DNA of 64,000 nt, from assembly GCF_014203955.1 (NCBI RefSeq), contig NZ_JACHKA010000001.1:2077001-2141000 (forward strand). Reading direction: 5' to 3'. The notes below the pieces were generated by a model. That model was not told the origin of the DNA. It was given only the letters and a program-made list of their open reading frames with translations, and searched no databases. The translations under genes and the position numbers were made by a program. Positions 47,091-56,648 of this stretch are shown here, in pieces; position 1 is the stretch's first letter, and every line of letters begins with the position of its first letter. This DNA is from Sphingobium lignivorans. Its GTDB lineage: Bacteria; Pseudomonadota; Alphaproteobacteria; Sphingomonadales; Sphingomonadaceae.

Positions 47091-48041
47091 TCACCCGATG
47101 ACGCGTGCCTCGCTCAATGGCGCAACCTCCCGATACAGGCGCTCCACGTCTTCCCTGCGACACAGGTCCGTGCCCGGCGTCAGCACCGCGGCCGCACCGG
47201 CAGCAATCCCATAGCGGAATGCCTCGGTCACATCCCGGCCGTTGGCCAGGGAGAAGACCATGGCCGCCAGAAAACTGTCCCCTGCCCCCACCGCGCTCAT
47301 CGCCTTCACGGCAATGGTCGGAAGGCAGACGACCTCATCTTCATGGGCAAGCAAGGCGCCTTCATGGCCCATGGTGACGGCCATGTAGTGCGTCTGGCCG
47401 CTCCGCACGAAAGCTCGTGCCGCGTCGGCGATTTCCCGCAGGCCCTCCAGCGGCTTGCTGACCAGCGCCTGCAACTCACCGAGGCTGGGCTTCACGAGAA
47501 AGACGCCACCCGCCTCCAGCGTCGCCTTCAGTGCGGCGCCCGATGTATCCAGCACGAACCGGATACCCCGCTGGCGGCACGCGGCAAGAGCCCGCGCGTA
47601 GAAATCCTCGGGCACCCCGGGGGCAAGCGAGCCGCTCGCAACGAAATAGTCGCACCCGGCCTGCGCGATCTCGGCGAGGCAGCGCTCGCATTCCTCTTCC
47701 GTGAACGACGGCCCCGCCGGCACGACCCGATATTCCTTGCCGCTCTCGCGATCGTAGAGGGATGCGCTGATCCGGGTGCTCCCGGCGATGGGAATCCGGT
47801 GGCGAACCATCTGGTGGAGATCGAGCAGGCCGTCGAGCGCCACGCCCGTCGCCCCGCCCGATGCATAATAAGCCCGCGCCGTTCCCCCGAGGCGAGCGAT
47901 CACGCGCGATATGTTGATGCCGCCACCGCCGGGATCATAATGCTCGCCCTGCGTGCGCATCTTGTGCGTGTGAAAGACGCGGTCCGTCTCATAGGCCGCG
48001 TCGATGGTCGGGTTCATCGTGAAGGTGGCTATCCTGTCCAT
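47091..48041 (-). CDS. pfkB: 6-phosphofructokinase, PfkB family
   Basis: 316 residues. TMNPTIDAAYETD, GGGGINISRVIARLGG, SGSLAPGVP, KPSLGEL and SAVGAGDSFLAAM (catalytic Asp) match E. coli Pfk-2 along the length rather than LacC or FruK. It would phosphorylate fructose-6-phosphate with ATP. Sphingomonads mostly use the Entner-Doudoroff route, so its pathway use is not certain. Confidence 0.8.
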   Translation of the reverse strand: MDRIATFTMNPTIDAAYETDRVFHTHKMRTQGEHYDPGGGGINISRVIARLGGTARAYYASGGATGVALDGLLDLHQMVRHRIPIAGSTRISASLYDRESGKEYRVVPAGPSFTEEECERCLAEIAQAGCDYFVASGSLAPGVPEDFYARALAACRQRGIRFVLDTSGAALKATLEAGGVFLVKPSLGELQALVSKPLEGLREIADAARAFVRSGQTHYMAVTMGHEGALLAHEDEVVCLPTIAVKAMSAVGAGDSFLAAMVFSLANGRDVTEAFRYGIAAGAAAVLTPGTDLCRREDVERLYREVAPLSEARVIG

Positions 48042-48269
48042 GGGACGAGCCTAGAGCATTTTGAGGCACGGAGGAAACAGCCCCCGGGTCGGAAAAATAC
48101 CTAAGTCCGGACCTCCTGCTCGGCACGTGGCCACGAGCCCCCTATCATCAGGGCTGGACCCGGCGCGCGCCATGGGCGACATGGCCGGCATGATCGTCCG
48201 ACACGATATCGCCCGATGCACCGAACGCCATCCCCCGGCTCGGGATCTGACCACCAACGGGACCGACTG

Positions 48270-49664
48270 ATGGATCGCAGCGGCAACGGGCAGGCAATGG
48301 CGGCCTCCTCGACACCTGCTCACACGCCTTCCTTTTCCGACGGACTGCCGACACCCCGGCGCTACTGGGCACTGGCCGGCCTCTGGGCAGGGATGGCGAT
48401 GTCGGTCATCGACGGGTCGTTCGTCAACATCGCGCTACCCTCGATCGCGCGTGACCTTTCCATCAGCCCCGCCTCGGCCACCTGGGTCATCACGACTTAC
48501 CAGATCGCGATGGTGATGGGCATCCTGCCCTTCTCGGCGCTTGGGGAGCGACTGGGCTACGGGCGCGTTTATCTCGTCGGCATGTCGCTTTTCGTGCTGA
48601 TGTCGCTGGTCTGCTCGCTTGCGCCGGACCTGGAAACGCTGGCGACATGCCGCTTCCTGCAAGGGATCGGCGCTGCGGCGATGATGGCGATCAATGGCGC
48701 GCAGATACGGCATACCTGGCCGCGATCCCTGCTCGGCCGGGGGATCGGCTATAATGCCGTCGTCGTTTCCAGTGTCGCGGCGAGCGGTCCGGCGGTCGCG
48801 GGGTTCATCCTGTCCTTCGCGAGCTGGCACTGGCTGTTCCTCGTCAACGTCCCGATCGGCCTTGCCGCGCTGACGCTCGTCATGCGCTTCGGGCCGCGCA
48901 CGCCGCCCACGGCGACCACATTCGACTGGCAAGGCGCTCTGCTCAGCGCACTCATGTTTGCCGCTTTCTTCCTCGCCGCCTCGGATGCGGCGCATGGTCA
49001 CTGGTCGGTTGGGATGAGCCTTGCCGTCGCTTTCGGCTTCGTCATGGGCTTCTGGCTGTTCCGGCGCGCCCAGTCCGGATCGCGCCCCATCCTCCCTCTC
49101 GATCTCCTGCGAATCGGCCGCATGCGCCTCGCTTATGCGGCGTCCATCTGCGGGTTCGGTTCTTTGATGGTCATGATGGTCGTGCTGCCCTTCTTTCTGG
49201 AAGGCACGCGCCGGATCGAGCCCGCCATGGTCGGGCTGGTGCTGCTCCCCCTGCCGATCGCCCTTGCCGTCTCCGCGCCGCTCGCGGGGCGCTTTTCGGA
49301 CAGGAGCTGGGCCGGCCTGATGAGCGCAGCGGGCCTCACGCTGCTCGCGCTGGCGCTGGCCCTGATGGCATGGATGCTCCCGCATCACCCCCCGCTGAAA
49401 CTCCTCGCCCTGCTGACCGGGCTTTGCGGCATCGGCTTCGGCCTGTTCCAGTCGCCCAACAACAATGTCATGCTGCGCACCGCGCCAATCGAGCGGGCGG
49501 GCGCCGCTGCCGGCATGCAGGCCATCTGCCGTCTGCTTGGCCAGACCATGGGCGCGCTGGTCGCCGCGCTCTGCCTGGGATCGACCGAGCAGGGGCCGCT
49601 GCTGGCCCTGGGCGTCGCCGCAGTCCTCGCCCTCCTGGCCGCAGCGAGCGCGAGCCGCCGCTGA
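48270..49664 (+). CDS. MFS multidrug exporter, DHA2-like
   Basis: 464 residues with about 14 hydrophobic segments. The DGSFVNIALPSIARDLS motif in helix 1, GERLGYGRVYLVG (motif A) and a GPAVAGFI antiporter motif C fit EmrB/QacA-type drug:proton exporters. ATG 48270 chosen; a second ATG nine codons later is possible. Divergent from pfkB and convergent with the TetR gene. Confidence 0.8.
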   Translation: MDRSGNGQAMAASSTPAHTPSFSDGLPTPRRYWALAGLWAGMAMSVIDGSFVNIALPSIARDLSISPASATWVITTYQIAMVMGILPFSALGERLGYGRVYLVGMSLFVLMSLVCSLAPDLETLATCRFLQGIGAAAMMAINGAQIRHTWPRSLLGRGIGYNAVVVSSVAASGPAVAGFILSFASWHWLFLVNVPIGLAALTLVMRFGPRTPPTATTFDWQGALLSALMFAAFFLAASDAAHGHWSVGMSLAVAFGFVMGFWLFRRAQSGSRPILPLDLLRIGRMRLAYAASICGFGSLMVMMVVLPFFLEGTRRIEPAMVGLVLLPLPIALAVSAPLAGRFSDRSWAGLMSAAGLTLLALALALMAWMLPHHPPLKLLALLTGLCGIGFGLFQSPNNNVMLRTAPIERAGAAAGMQAICRLLGQTMGALVAALCLGSTEQGPLLALGVAAVLALLAAASASRR

Positions 49665-49713
49665 AGCTCCTGGCGTCGCGGATTCGGCTGCCGACACCCT
49701 AAATCCCGCCGGT

Positions 49714-50340
49714 TCAGCCCGGCTGGCGCGTAATCCCCTTCTGGAGGATTGAGGCCGCGGCCTCGGTAATCTCCTCGATGGAAGCGTCTTCCGACCAGAT
49801 GCAATAGCGCAGGCCCAGGAACACGTTCATCCCCATGATCGCCCAGGCATGAGCTTCTCCCAGCCCCTCGCGGAACTCCCCCGACTCGCCGCCCTTGCGC
49901 AGGCGCTCGCCAATGCGCTGCGCGGTCGTCTCGTAATGCCGGCGATAGCTGGCGGGATCGACGAACTCCGCTTCATCGACGATCCGGTAGATTTCCTTGT
50001 GGTCCCGGGCAAAGCCCAGAAAAGCGGCCAGCGCAGCCCGCTCCGTGGCCAGGGCCGTCATTTCTCCTGCCAACGCCTCGCGCGCCACCATCCGCACCCT
50101 GTCGCTCATGTCGTTGACGAGCGCGCGGAACACCTCGTCCTTCGAGTCGAAGTAAGTGTAGAAGGTCCCCAGCGCGGTGCCTGCCCGGCTGGTAATCCCG
50201 GTGATGGACGCGTCGTGGAACCCCTTCTCGCCGAACTCCGCCGCGGCGGAATCGAGCAGCTTGCGCAAGGTCCGGCGTCCGCGCTCGGTGCGCGGCTCCT
50301 TGCCGGAAGAGGGGGGAACGGGGGTCGGCACTGTTGTCAT
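49714..50340 (-). CDS. TetR-family transcriptional regulator
   Basis: 208 residues. The N-terminal HTH (LLDSAAAEFGEKGFHDASIT, ITSRAGTALGTFYTYFDSKD) is typical. The helical ligand domain has no recognised specificity. Transcribed away from the TonB receptor gene, with an inverted repeat between them, so it probably represses that operon and itself. Confidence 0.85.
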   Translation of the reverse strand: MTTVPTPVPPSSGKEPRTERGRRTLRKLLDSAAAEFGEKGFHDASITGITSRAGTALGTFYTYFDSKDEVFRALVNDMSDRVRMVAREALAGEMTALATERAALAAFLGFARDHKEIYRIVDEAEFVDPASYRRHYETTAQRIGERLRKGGESGEFREGLGEAHAWAIMGMNVFLGLRYCIWSEDASIEEITEAAASILQKGITRQPG

Positions 50341-50384
50341 GAAAGCACAGCTAGAGGGTTCGATAGCCCAAGGCAAACAGGAGA

Positions 50385-50404
50385 AGTTGAAACTTGGTTC
50401 AACT
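50385..50404. promoter_or_regulatory. candidate TetR operator
   Basis: AGTTGAA-ACTTGG-TTCAACT, a 7-bp inverted repeat, lies between the divergent TetR and TonB receptor genes. Confidence 0.5.
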
Positions 50405-50452
50405 ATCAATATGAGTCGCACCAACCACAATGGTCCATGGGAGAGAGATGCA

Positions 50453-52819
50453 GTGAGCAAGGCTCATTTTCTCAAGAATTGCGCGAATCCGTTTGCTCTG
50501 GCGGCGATGGCCTGTTCCGGCCTCGCCTTTGGCATGCCCCTTCACGCCCAGACCGCGGGCGACAGTGCCTCGGACGATGACGCCGCTGCAATCGTCGTGA
50601 CGGCCCGCCGCCGCGAAGAACGTCTCGTGGATGTTCCCATCGCCGTCACCACCTTCAGCGGTGCGGATCTCGAGAAGCGCGGTGCGCTCGACATAACGGA
50701 TCTCGGCAGCACGACGCCCAACATCACCATGGAAGTGTCGCGCGGCACCAATTCCACCCTCTCCGCCTTCATTCGCGGCGTTGGCCAGCAGGATCCGGTG
50801 TCGGGCTTTGAGCAGGGCGTCGGCATCTATCTCGATGACGTCTATCTCAATCGCCCGCAGGCCGCCGTGCTGGACATCTATGACGTCGAGCGCATCGAGG
50901 TGCTGCGCGGGCCGCAGGGCACGCTCTACGGGCGCAATACCATCGGCGGTGCCGTCAAATATGTGACCAAGCTTCTGCCACAGGATTTCTCGCTGCGCGT
51001 GAAGGGCACTTATGGAAGCTACGATCAGGCCGACGGCATCGTCACGGTGTCCGGTCCGCTCGGCGACATCGTGCGCGTGGGCGCTTCGGTTGCCCGCCTG
51101 TCGCGCGGCGGCTTCGGCACGAACCTCACCAACGGCCTCGAGAACTACAACAAGGATATCTGGGCGGGACGCGGTACGCTGGAAATCGGCGGTTATGGCG
51201 AGCCCGTCCTGATCCGCATCTCCGGCGACTACACCAAGGATGACAGCAATCCGCGCGGCGGCCATCGCCTGATCCCGGGCCGCATCTCCGGCGCGCCGGT
51301 TCTCGACGATGTGTTCGACACACGCGGCGCGCTCAACGATCCCAAGCAGTTCGTCGAAGCTTATGGCCTTGCCGCGAATGTCTCGGCCGATCTTGGTGCG
51401 GGCTTCACCTTCCGCTCGATCACCGGCTGGCGCAAGGATGACAGCGCCTCGCCCATCGATTTCGATGCGCTCGCGGCCGTCGATGTCGACGTGCCGGCTT
51501 TCTACCGCAACGAGCAGTTCAGCCAGGAACTGCAAATTCTGTATGATAATGACGGCCCGCTCACCGGCCTCATCGGCGGCTATTATCTAAGCGCGAAGGC
51601 GGACACGCAGTTCGACGTGCGCCTGTTCACGACGCTGGCCGGCCTGACCGCCTTCACCGAGGCCAATGTCGACACCGAGACCTTCGCCGTCTTCGCCGAC
51701 TTCAGCTACGACATCACGGATCAGCTCAGCCTCTCGCTGGGCGGCCGCTATACCTGGGACACGCGCAGGGCAGGCATCCTGCGCCAGAATTATCTCGGCG
51801 GCGGCTCGCCGGTCTTCGGCGGCGCGGGCGTGCCGCTCGGTGCTCCCAGCACCAATTTCAACGGAGAGCGGGATTTCAACAAGTTCACCCCGCGCGTTTC
51901 CCTCAGCTTCCAGCCCAACCGGGATCACAATATCTACGCAAGCTTCTCGCAGGGCTTCAAGGGCGGCGGGTTTGATCCGCGTGGCGTCGGTGTGAACGCA
52001 CCGACCACCAACCCGAGCGGCGTGCCGAGCGAAGCCGAAGTCGCTGCCTATCTGAGCTTCCGTCCGGAGACGGTGGACAGCTACGAGATCGGCTACAAGG
52101 GCAATCTGCTCGATGGCGCGGTCTATCTCGCGCTCGCCGCTTTCCGCATGGACTACAAGGACGTACAGATCCCCGGTTCGGCGGGTTGCACCGTTGGCGG
52201 TATCCCCACCTTCTGCGGGATCATCACCAATGCCGGCAAGGCGCGCTTCCAGGGCGTCGAGGCGGAAACCAACATCCGCCTCGCCCGCAGCTTCATGACC
52301 GCTGGCGACCGGCTGACCTTCGCCGGGTCGCTTGGTTATATCGATGCCAAGTACAAGGAGTATATCACGCAGATCGCAGGCGTCGGCCCCGTCGACGTCG
52401 CGGATTTCCGTAAGGTGCAGAACACGCCCCGGTGGACCGCCAGCGGCACGCTCGCTTACGTGACGCCGATCGGCGATGGCGATCTGAATCTCAGCTCCAC
52501 CGTTTCATGGCGTGGCCGGACCTACCAGTTCGAGATCCCCAACCCCTATATCGACCAGTCGAACTATGCGCTGTGGGATGCGAGCCTTGTCTATACCGCG
52601 CCGGACGATCGCTGGAGCATCGGCGTCCATGGCAAGAACCTGACGGACAAACGCTACAAGACGTCCGGCTACACCTTCGTGGCGGCCGATCCTCGCACCG
52701 GCGCGCTGATCAGGAATGCCAACGGAAATCTGACGCCGACGCTTGGCACGGAAGGCACGTTGACCGCTTTCTACGGCAACCCGCGCCAGGTCTTTGTGAC
52801 AGCGACGCTGGGCTTCTGA
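50453..52819 (+). CDS. TonB-dependent receptor
   Basis: 788 residues from GTG 50453 (GGGAGAG upstream), which gives a clean signal peptide ending HAQ. The plug domain begins IVVTARRREERLVDVPIAVT and includes RGPQGTLYGRNTIGGAV. The barrel ends in FVTATLGF with the terminal Phe needed for BAM insertion. Ligand unknown; the downstream hydrolase and MFS genes suggest an organic ester or lactone. ATG 50411 is an alternative start with a poorer signal peptide. Confidence 0.88.
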   Translation: MSKAHFLKNCANPFALAAMACSGLAFGMPLHAQTAGDSASDDDAAAIVVTARRREERLVDVPIAVTTFSGADLEKRGALDITDLGSTTPNITMEVSRGTNSTLSAFIRGVGQQDPVSGFEQGVGIYLDDVYLNRPQAAVLDIYDVERIEVLRGPQGTLYGRNTIGGAVKYVTKLLPQDFSLRVKGTYGSYDQADGIVTVSGPLGDIVRVGASVARLSRGGFGTNLTNGLENYNKDIWAGRGTLEIGGYGEPVLIRISGDYTKDDSNPRGGHRLIPGRISGAPVLDDVFDTRGALNDPKQFVEAYGLAANVSADLGAGFTFRSITGWRKDDSASPIDFDALAAVDVDVPAFYRNEQFSQELQILYDNDGPLTGLIGGYYLSAKADTQFDVRLFTTLAGLTAFTEANVDTETFAVFADFSYDITDQLSLSLGGRYTWDTRRAGILRQNYLGGGSPVFGGAGVPLGAPSTNFNGERDFNKFTPRVSLSFQPNRDHNIYASFSQGFKGGGFDPRGVGVNAPTTNPSGVPSEAEVAAYLSFRPETVDSYEIGYKGNLLDGAVYLALAAFRMDYKDVQIPGSAGCTVGGIPTFCGIITNAGKARFQGVEAETNIRLARSFMTAGDRLTFAGSLGYIDAKYKEYITQIAGVGPVDVADFRKVQNTPRWTASGTLAYVTPIGDGDLNLSSTVSWRGRTYQFEIPNPYIDQSNYALWDASLVYTAPDDRWSIGVHGKNLTDKRYKTSGYTFVAADPRTGALIRNANGNLTPTLGTEGTLTAFYGNPRQVFVTATLGF

Positions 52820-52845
52820 GCGACGATGCCCGAGCACCACGCGCG

Positions 52846-53718
52846 ATGAACGACGTCACCGCCTACGAGTCGCACCGTTTTGTCAGCGCAGACGGTCGGC
52901 TCGGCCTCTTCGCCCGGATTTATCCGGGTGAAGAGGCACCGCTTCTGCTGATGCACGGGCTCACCCGCAACAGCGCCGACTTCGAGCCTCTCGCTCGGCA
53001 TCTGGCCGGACACTACCGGCTGATCGTGCCCGATCAGCGCGGGCGGGGCCTGTCGGCGCGCGACAGCGAACCGGAAAATTATCGACCGGACATCTATGTG
53101 GCCGACATGTTTGCCCTGCTGGATGAGCTGGGTATCGAGCGCGTCGCTTTGATCGGCACGTCGATGGGCGGGCTCATGGCCATGATGATGGCGGCGATGC
53201 AGCCGCAACGCATCAGCGCCATCGTCCTCAACGACATCGGCCCGAAGCTCGATCCCGAGGGGCTTGCCCGCATCCAGGGCTATGTCGGCGGCGGCGCGGC
53301 CTTCCCTGGCTGGAAGGATGCGGCGGACCGTTGCGCGGCGATCAACGCCGAGGCCTTTGTCGACTTCGAGGATGCGGACTGGATGGCCTTTGCACGCCGG
53401 ACCTGCCGGGAGATGCCCGACGGAACCGTGCGCTTCGCTTATGATCCCGCCATCGCCGTCAGCATCAGTGGCGATGAACCGGCCACCGTTCCACCCGATT
53501 TGTGGCCCTTGTGGGACATGCTCGACGCAGTGCCCGCGCTCGTCCTTCGTGGCGCCTTGTCGGACCTCCTTGCACCGGAAACGGTCGCGCAGATGGGCGA
53601 GCGCCATGGTGGCCCCTTCACGGGAGTCGAAGTGCCTCTGCGCGGCCATGCGCCCTTGCTCGACGAGCCGGCGGCGCTTAGCGCCATCCTGCCCTTCCTG
53701 CGGGAGCATGCCGGATAG
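52846..53718 (+). CDS. alpha/beta hydrolase
   Basis: 290 residues. LLLMHGLTRNSADF (oxyanion), PDQRGRGLSA, GTSMGG (nucleophile Ser) and RGHAPLLDEP (His) are canonical. No signal peptide, so it acts in the cytoplasm on a compound imported by the neighbours. Lies 26 bases after the receptor and directly abuts the MFS gene. Confidence 0.85.
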   Translation: MNDVTAYESHRFVSADGRLGLFARIYPGEEAPLLLMHGLTRNSADFEPLARHLAGHYRLIVPDQRGRGLSARDSEPENYRPDIYVADMFALLDELGIERVALIGTSMGGLMAMMMAAMQPQRISAIVLNDIGPKLDPEGLARIQGYVGGGAAFPGWKDAADRCAAINAEAFVDFEDADWMAFARRTCREMPDGTVRFAYDPAIAVSISGDEPATVPPDLWPLWDMLDAVPALVLRGALSDLLAPETVAQMGERHGGPFTGVEVPLRGHAPLLDEPAALSAILPFLREHAG

Positions 53719-54999
53719 ATGAGCAAAGCAGTCTCAACCCACGCCCGATCGGCGCGGCCCGGCGTGGTGCTGGCGATGCTGCTGCTCGTCTATATCTTCA
53801 ATTTCGTCGACCGGCAGATCCTCGCGATCCTCGCGGCGCCCATCCAGCGGGACCTCGGCCTCAGCGACGGGCAGATGGGCCTGCTCGGCGGCCTTGCCTT
53901 CGCCCTCCTCTACTCAACTCTCGGCGTCCCGCTCGCGTGGCTGGCTGATCGCACGAGCCGGAGCTGGGTCATTGCTGGCTCGCTGGTGCTCTGGAGCGGC
54001 TTCACGGCGCTCTGCGGGCTGGCGCATGGCTTCTGGCACATCTTCCTTGCCCGGCTGGGCGTCGGCATTGGCGAGGCGGGCGGCGTTGCGCCCTCTTATG
54101 CGCTGATCGCCGATTATTTCCCCAGTCACAGGCGCGCTTTCGCCCTCTCGATCTATTCGCTCGGCATCCCGCTGGGCTCGGCGGCCGGGGTGCTGGCGGG
54201 CGGCTATATCGCCGCCACCGTCGACTGGCGCGCCGCGTTCATCGCGGTCGGCTGCGTGGGCATAATCATCGCGCCTCTGTTCAAGCTGCTGGTTCATGAT
54301 CGGCGGATGCCCGCGCCTGCCGGTGTCGCGGCGCCCGCAGTGCCTCGCTTCGGAGAGGTCGCGGCCATCCTCGCGCGCAAGCCGAGCTTCTGGCTGCTGT
54401 CCTTCGGGGCAGCGTCGAGCTCGATGGTGGGTTACGGACTGGCCTTCTGGCTGCCGAGCCTGCTCCAGCGCAGCTTCGGCCTCGATCTCGTCCACACGAG
54501 CTGGTTTATCGGCGCGGTGATGCTGCTTGGCGGCGTTGTCGGCATGTTGATGGGTGGCTGGGTCGCAGACAGGCTCGGTCGGCGTGATCGGGCATGGATG
54601 TCCTGGGTGCCGGCCATTTCCTTTCTTGTCGGCGTCCCCCTGTTCGCCGCGGGCATCTACAGCAGTGACGTCATCATGGCCTTCGTGCTGTTCCTGCTCC
54701 CGCAGGCCCTGGTCTATGTCTGGCTGGGCCCCGTATTGTCAGCCGTGCAACATCTCGTCGCCCCGCCCGCCCGCGCGACTGCCTCTGCGAGCTTCCTCCT
54801 CATCAATAACCTCATTGGCCTCGGTGGTGGCATCTATGCGCTCGGCGCGCTCTCCGACGCGCTCCGGCCCGTCTATGGCAATGAGGCGCTGCGCTATTCC
54901 ATGCTGTTCGGCCTGTCCCTCTATCTTCTGGCGGCGCTGCTCATGGCCCTGGCAGGACCGCGCCTGCGCCGGGACTGGGTGACGGACAGCGCGGGCTGA
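53719..54999 (+). CDS. MFS transporter, spinster/ACS-like
   Basis: 426 residues, 12 hydrophobic segments. FNFVDRQILAILAAPIQRDL and GGLAFALLYSTLGVPLAWLADR, plus GEAGGVAPSYALIADYFP, resemble the Spns/anion-cation symporter branch often paired with TonB receptors in sphingomonads. Likely moves the receptor's ligand across the inner membrane. ATG immediately follows the preceding stop. Confidence 0.85.
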   Translation: MSKAVSTHARSARPGVVLAMLLLVYIFNFVDRQILAILAAPIQRDLGLSDGQMGLLGGLAFALLYSTLGVPLAWLADRTSRSWVIAGSLVLWSGFTALCGLAHGFWHIFLARLGVGIGEAGGVAPSYALIADYFPSHRRAFALSIYSLGIPLGSAAGVLAGGYIAATVDWRAAFIAVGCVGIIIAPLFKLLVHDRRMPAPAGVAAPAVPRFGEVAAILARKPSFWLLSFGAASSSMVGYGLAFWLPSLLQRSFGLDLVHTSWFIGAVMLLGGVVGMLMGGWVADRLGRRDRAWMSWVPAISFLVGVPLFAAGIYSSDVIMAFVLFLLPQALVYVWLGPVLSAVQHLVAPPARATASASFLLINNLIGLGGGIYALGALSDALRPVYGNEALRYSMLFGLSLYLLAALLMALAGPRLRRDWVTDSAG

Positions 55000-55094
55000 T
55001 CCCTCGGGCGCCGTCGCATCCCACGGCATCCCGGCAAAAGAGCGTTAGCCGCGTTGACAGGCCCGCCTCCCCCGCCCCATGACCGGCCCCATCC

Positions 55095-56342
55095 ATGAAG
55101 CTCGCTTATCTCCTCAACACCTATCCGCTCATCAGCACGACGTTCATCCGGCGTGAGATCGCGGCCATCGAGGCGCTCGACCAGCCCGTCGAGCGCTTCG
55201 CCATGCGGCATTGGGATGGCGAGCTGGTCGATCCGCAGGACATCGCGGAGCGCGAGCGGACTCATTATATCCTGACCGGAAGCAACGCCGCCCTCGCACG
55301 GGACGTGGCGCTCACCTTGCTCGCCCACCCCCTGCGCACCCTCAGGGCCTTGCCGCTCTGGTGGCGGATATGGCGCAATGCCGGGCGCGAGTTCGTGGCG
55401 CATTGCGCTTATCTGATCGAGGCCATGGCTTTCGCCCGCCGTGCCCGCGCGCTCGGCATCGACCATGTGCATGCCCATTTCTCGACCAATGCAGCGACGG
55501 TGGCGCTCCTCGCGCACCGCCTGGGCGGGCCGGGCTACAGCTTCACGGTTCACGGACCGGATGAGCTCGTGCCCGGCGAGCCGGCGCGCCTCTCCATCCG
55601 CGAGAAAGCGCGCGAAGCAGCCTTCATCGTGGCGATTACCCGCTATTGCCGGGACCGGATCGCGCAGGAAGCGCCGGATGCCGTCGAGAATATCCGCATC
55701 GTCCATTGCGGCATCGATCTGGCGGATTTCCCCTATGATCCCGCGCCGCCAGCAAGCAGCCGCGTGATCTGCATCGGTCGGCTTTGCGCCAACAAGGGGC
55801 AGGTCCACATCCCGCCCGCCGTCGCACAGGTGATCGGAGAGTTCCCCGATCTCGTCGTGGAATTGATCGGCGGCGGGAGCGATGAAGAAGAGGCGGCAGT
55901 ACGCACGGCGATCGCCGAACATGGTGTGCACGATCATGTCATTCTCCATGGCTGGGGCACGGGGGGCTATGTCCGCGAACAGCTTCTCGCCGGGAGGGCG
56001 ATGCTGCTGCCGAGCTATGCGGAGGGTTTGCCGATCGGCATCATGGAGGCGCTCGCCATCGGGCGCCCGGTACTGACGACCACCGTCGCGGGGATTCCCG
56101 AGCTGGTGGACAGTGGCTGCGGCTGGATCTTCGCGCCCGGGGACGAAGATGCCATCGCTCAGGCCCTGCGCGGTGTCATGCGTGCGACGTCGCAAGAGCG
56201 TGCTACGCTCGGCGCCCAGGGGCGCCGCCGCGTGGAGGATCGTCACGACCTGCACAAGCAGGCCCGGACGTTGCTGGACATGTTTCGTGCCGCCGTGGGC
56301 GGCGTAAGGTCAGAGCCCGAAACCCCGGCCGAAAAAGGCTGA
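55095..56342 (+). CDS. glycosyltransferase family 4 (WcaL/AmsK-like)
   Basis: 415 residues. Two Rossmann domains; HVHAHFSTNAATVALLAHRL, HCGIDLADF and IGRLCANKG, with SYAEGLPIGIMEALA as the E-x7-E sugar-nucleotide site. The opening LLNTYPLISTTFIRREI matches exopolysaccharide (colanic acid-type) transferases. Probably acts in capsule or gellan/sphingan-type polysaccharide synthesis; the acceptor is unknown. Confidence 0.82.
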   Translation: MKLAYLLNTYPLISTTFIRREIAAIEALDQPVERFAMRHWDGELVDPQDIAERERTHYILTGSNAALARDVALTLLAHPLRTLRALPLWWRIWRNAGREFVAHCAYLIEAMAFARRARALGIDHVHAHFSTNAATVALLAHRLGGPGYSFTVHGPDELVPGEPARLSIREKAREAAFIVAITRYCRDRIAQEAPDAVENIRIVHCGIDLADFPYDPAPPASSRVICIGRLCANKGQVHIPPAVAQVIGEFPDLVVELIGGGSDEEEAAVRTAIAEHGVHDHVILHGWGTGGYVREQLLAGRAMLLPSYAEGLPIGIMEALAIGRPVLTTTVAGIPELVDSGCGWIFAPGDEDAIAQALRGVMRATSQERATLGAQGRRRVEDRHDLHKQARTLLDMFRAAVGGVRSEPETPAEKG

Positions 56343-56648
56343 AATGTCGAACCAGATCGACCGCGTCTCACCGGTCGCCGGATCGACAGCCTCGATCACG
56401 TCATAGGCCTTGCCGCGCTTTGGCGTCATCAAGGACTGGCTTCGCGCTTCGAGGTGAAGCGCTTTCAGAACCGCATATTCCTCGCTCACGGAGCGGACCT
56501 TGTAAGCGGTCTCCTGGGAGGCACCGTCGGTCGAGGCGATCAGCTTCGCAATACGCTCCTCGCTCCGCGCGCCTGCGTTGGTCGCAGGCAGCGCGATGAG
56601 CGAGACGACGAGCGCGGCCGAAACCAGCCTCGCCGATGGTCGGCCCAT
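56310..56648 (-). CDS. secreted hypothetical protein
   Basis: 112 residues with an N-terminal signal peptide ([20 protein letters not shown]). The mature part ([20 protein letters not shown] ... [18 protein letters not shown]) looks like a small conserved periplasmic domain I cannot name with certainty. Its start adjoins the clpX stop, and its 3' end overlaps the convergent glycosyltransferase by 33 bases. Confidence 0.6.
   Translation of the reverse strand: MGRPSARLVSAALVVSLIALPATNAGARSEERIAKLIASTDGASQETAYKVRSVSEEYAVLKALHLEARSQSLMTPKRGKAYDVIEAVDPATGETRSIWFDISAFFGRGFGL

Noticed and set aside
48435-49697. Antisense frame opposite the MFS exporter
   Set aside because: Highly charged, repetitive composition typical of a shadow of a membrane protein gene.
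54921-56255. Antisense frame opposite the glycosyltransferase
   Set aside because: The plus-strand GT4 motifs are convincing; the antisense frame has none.
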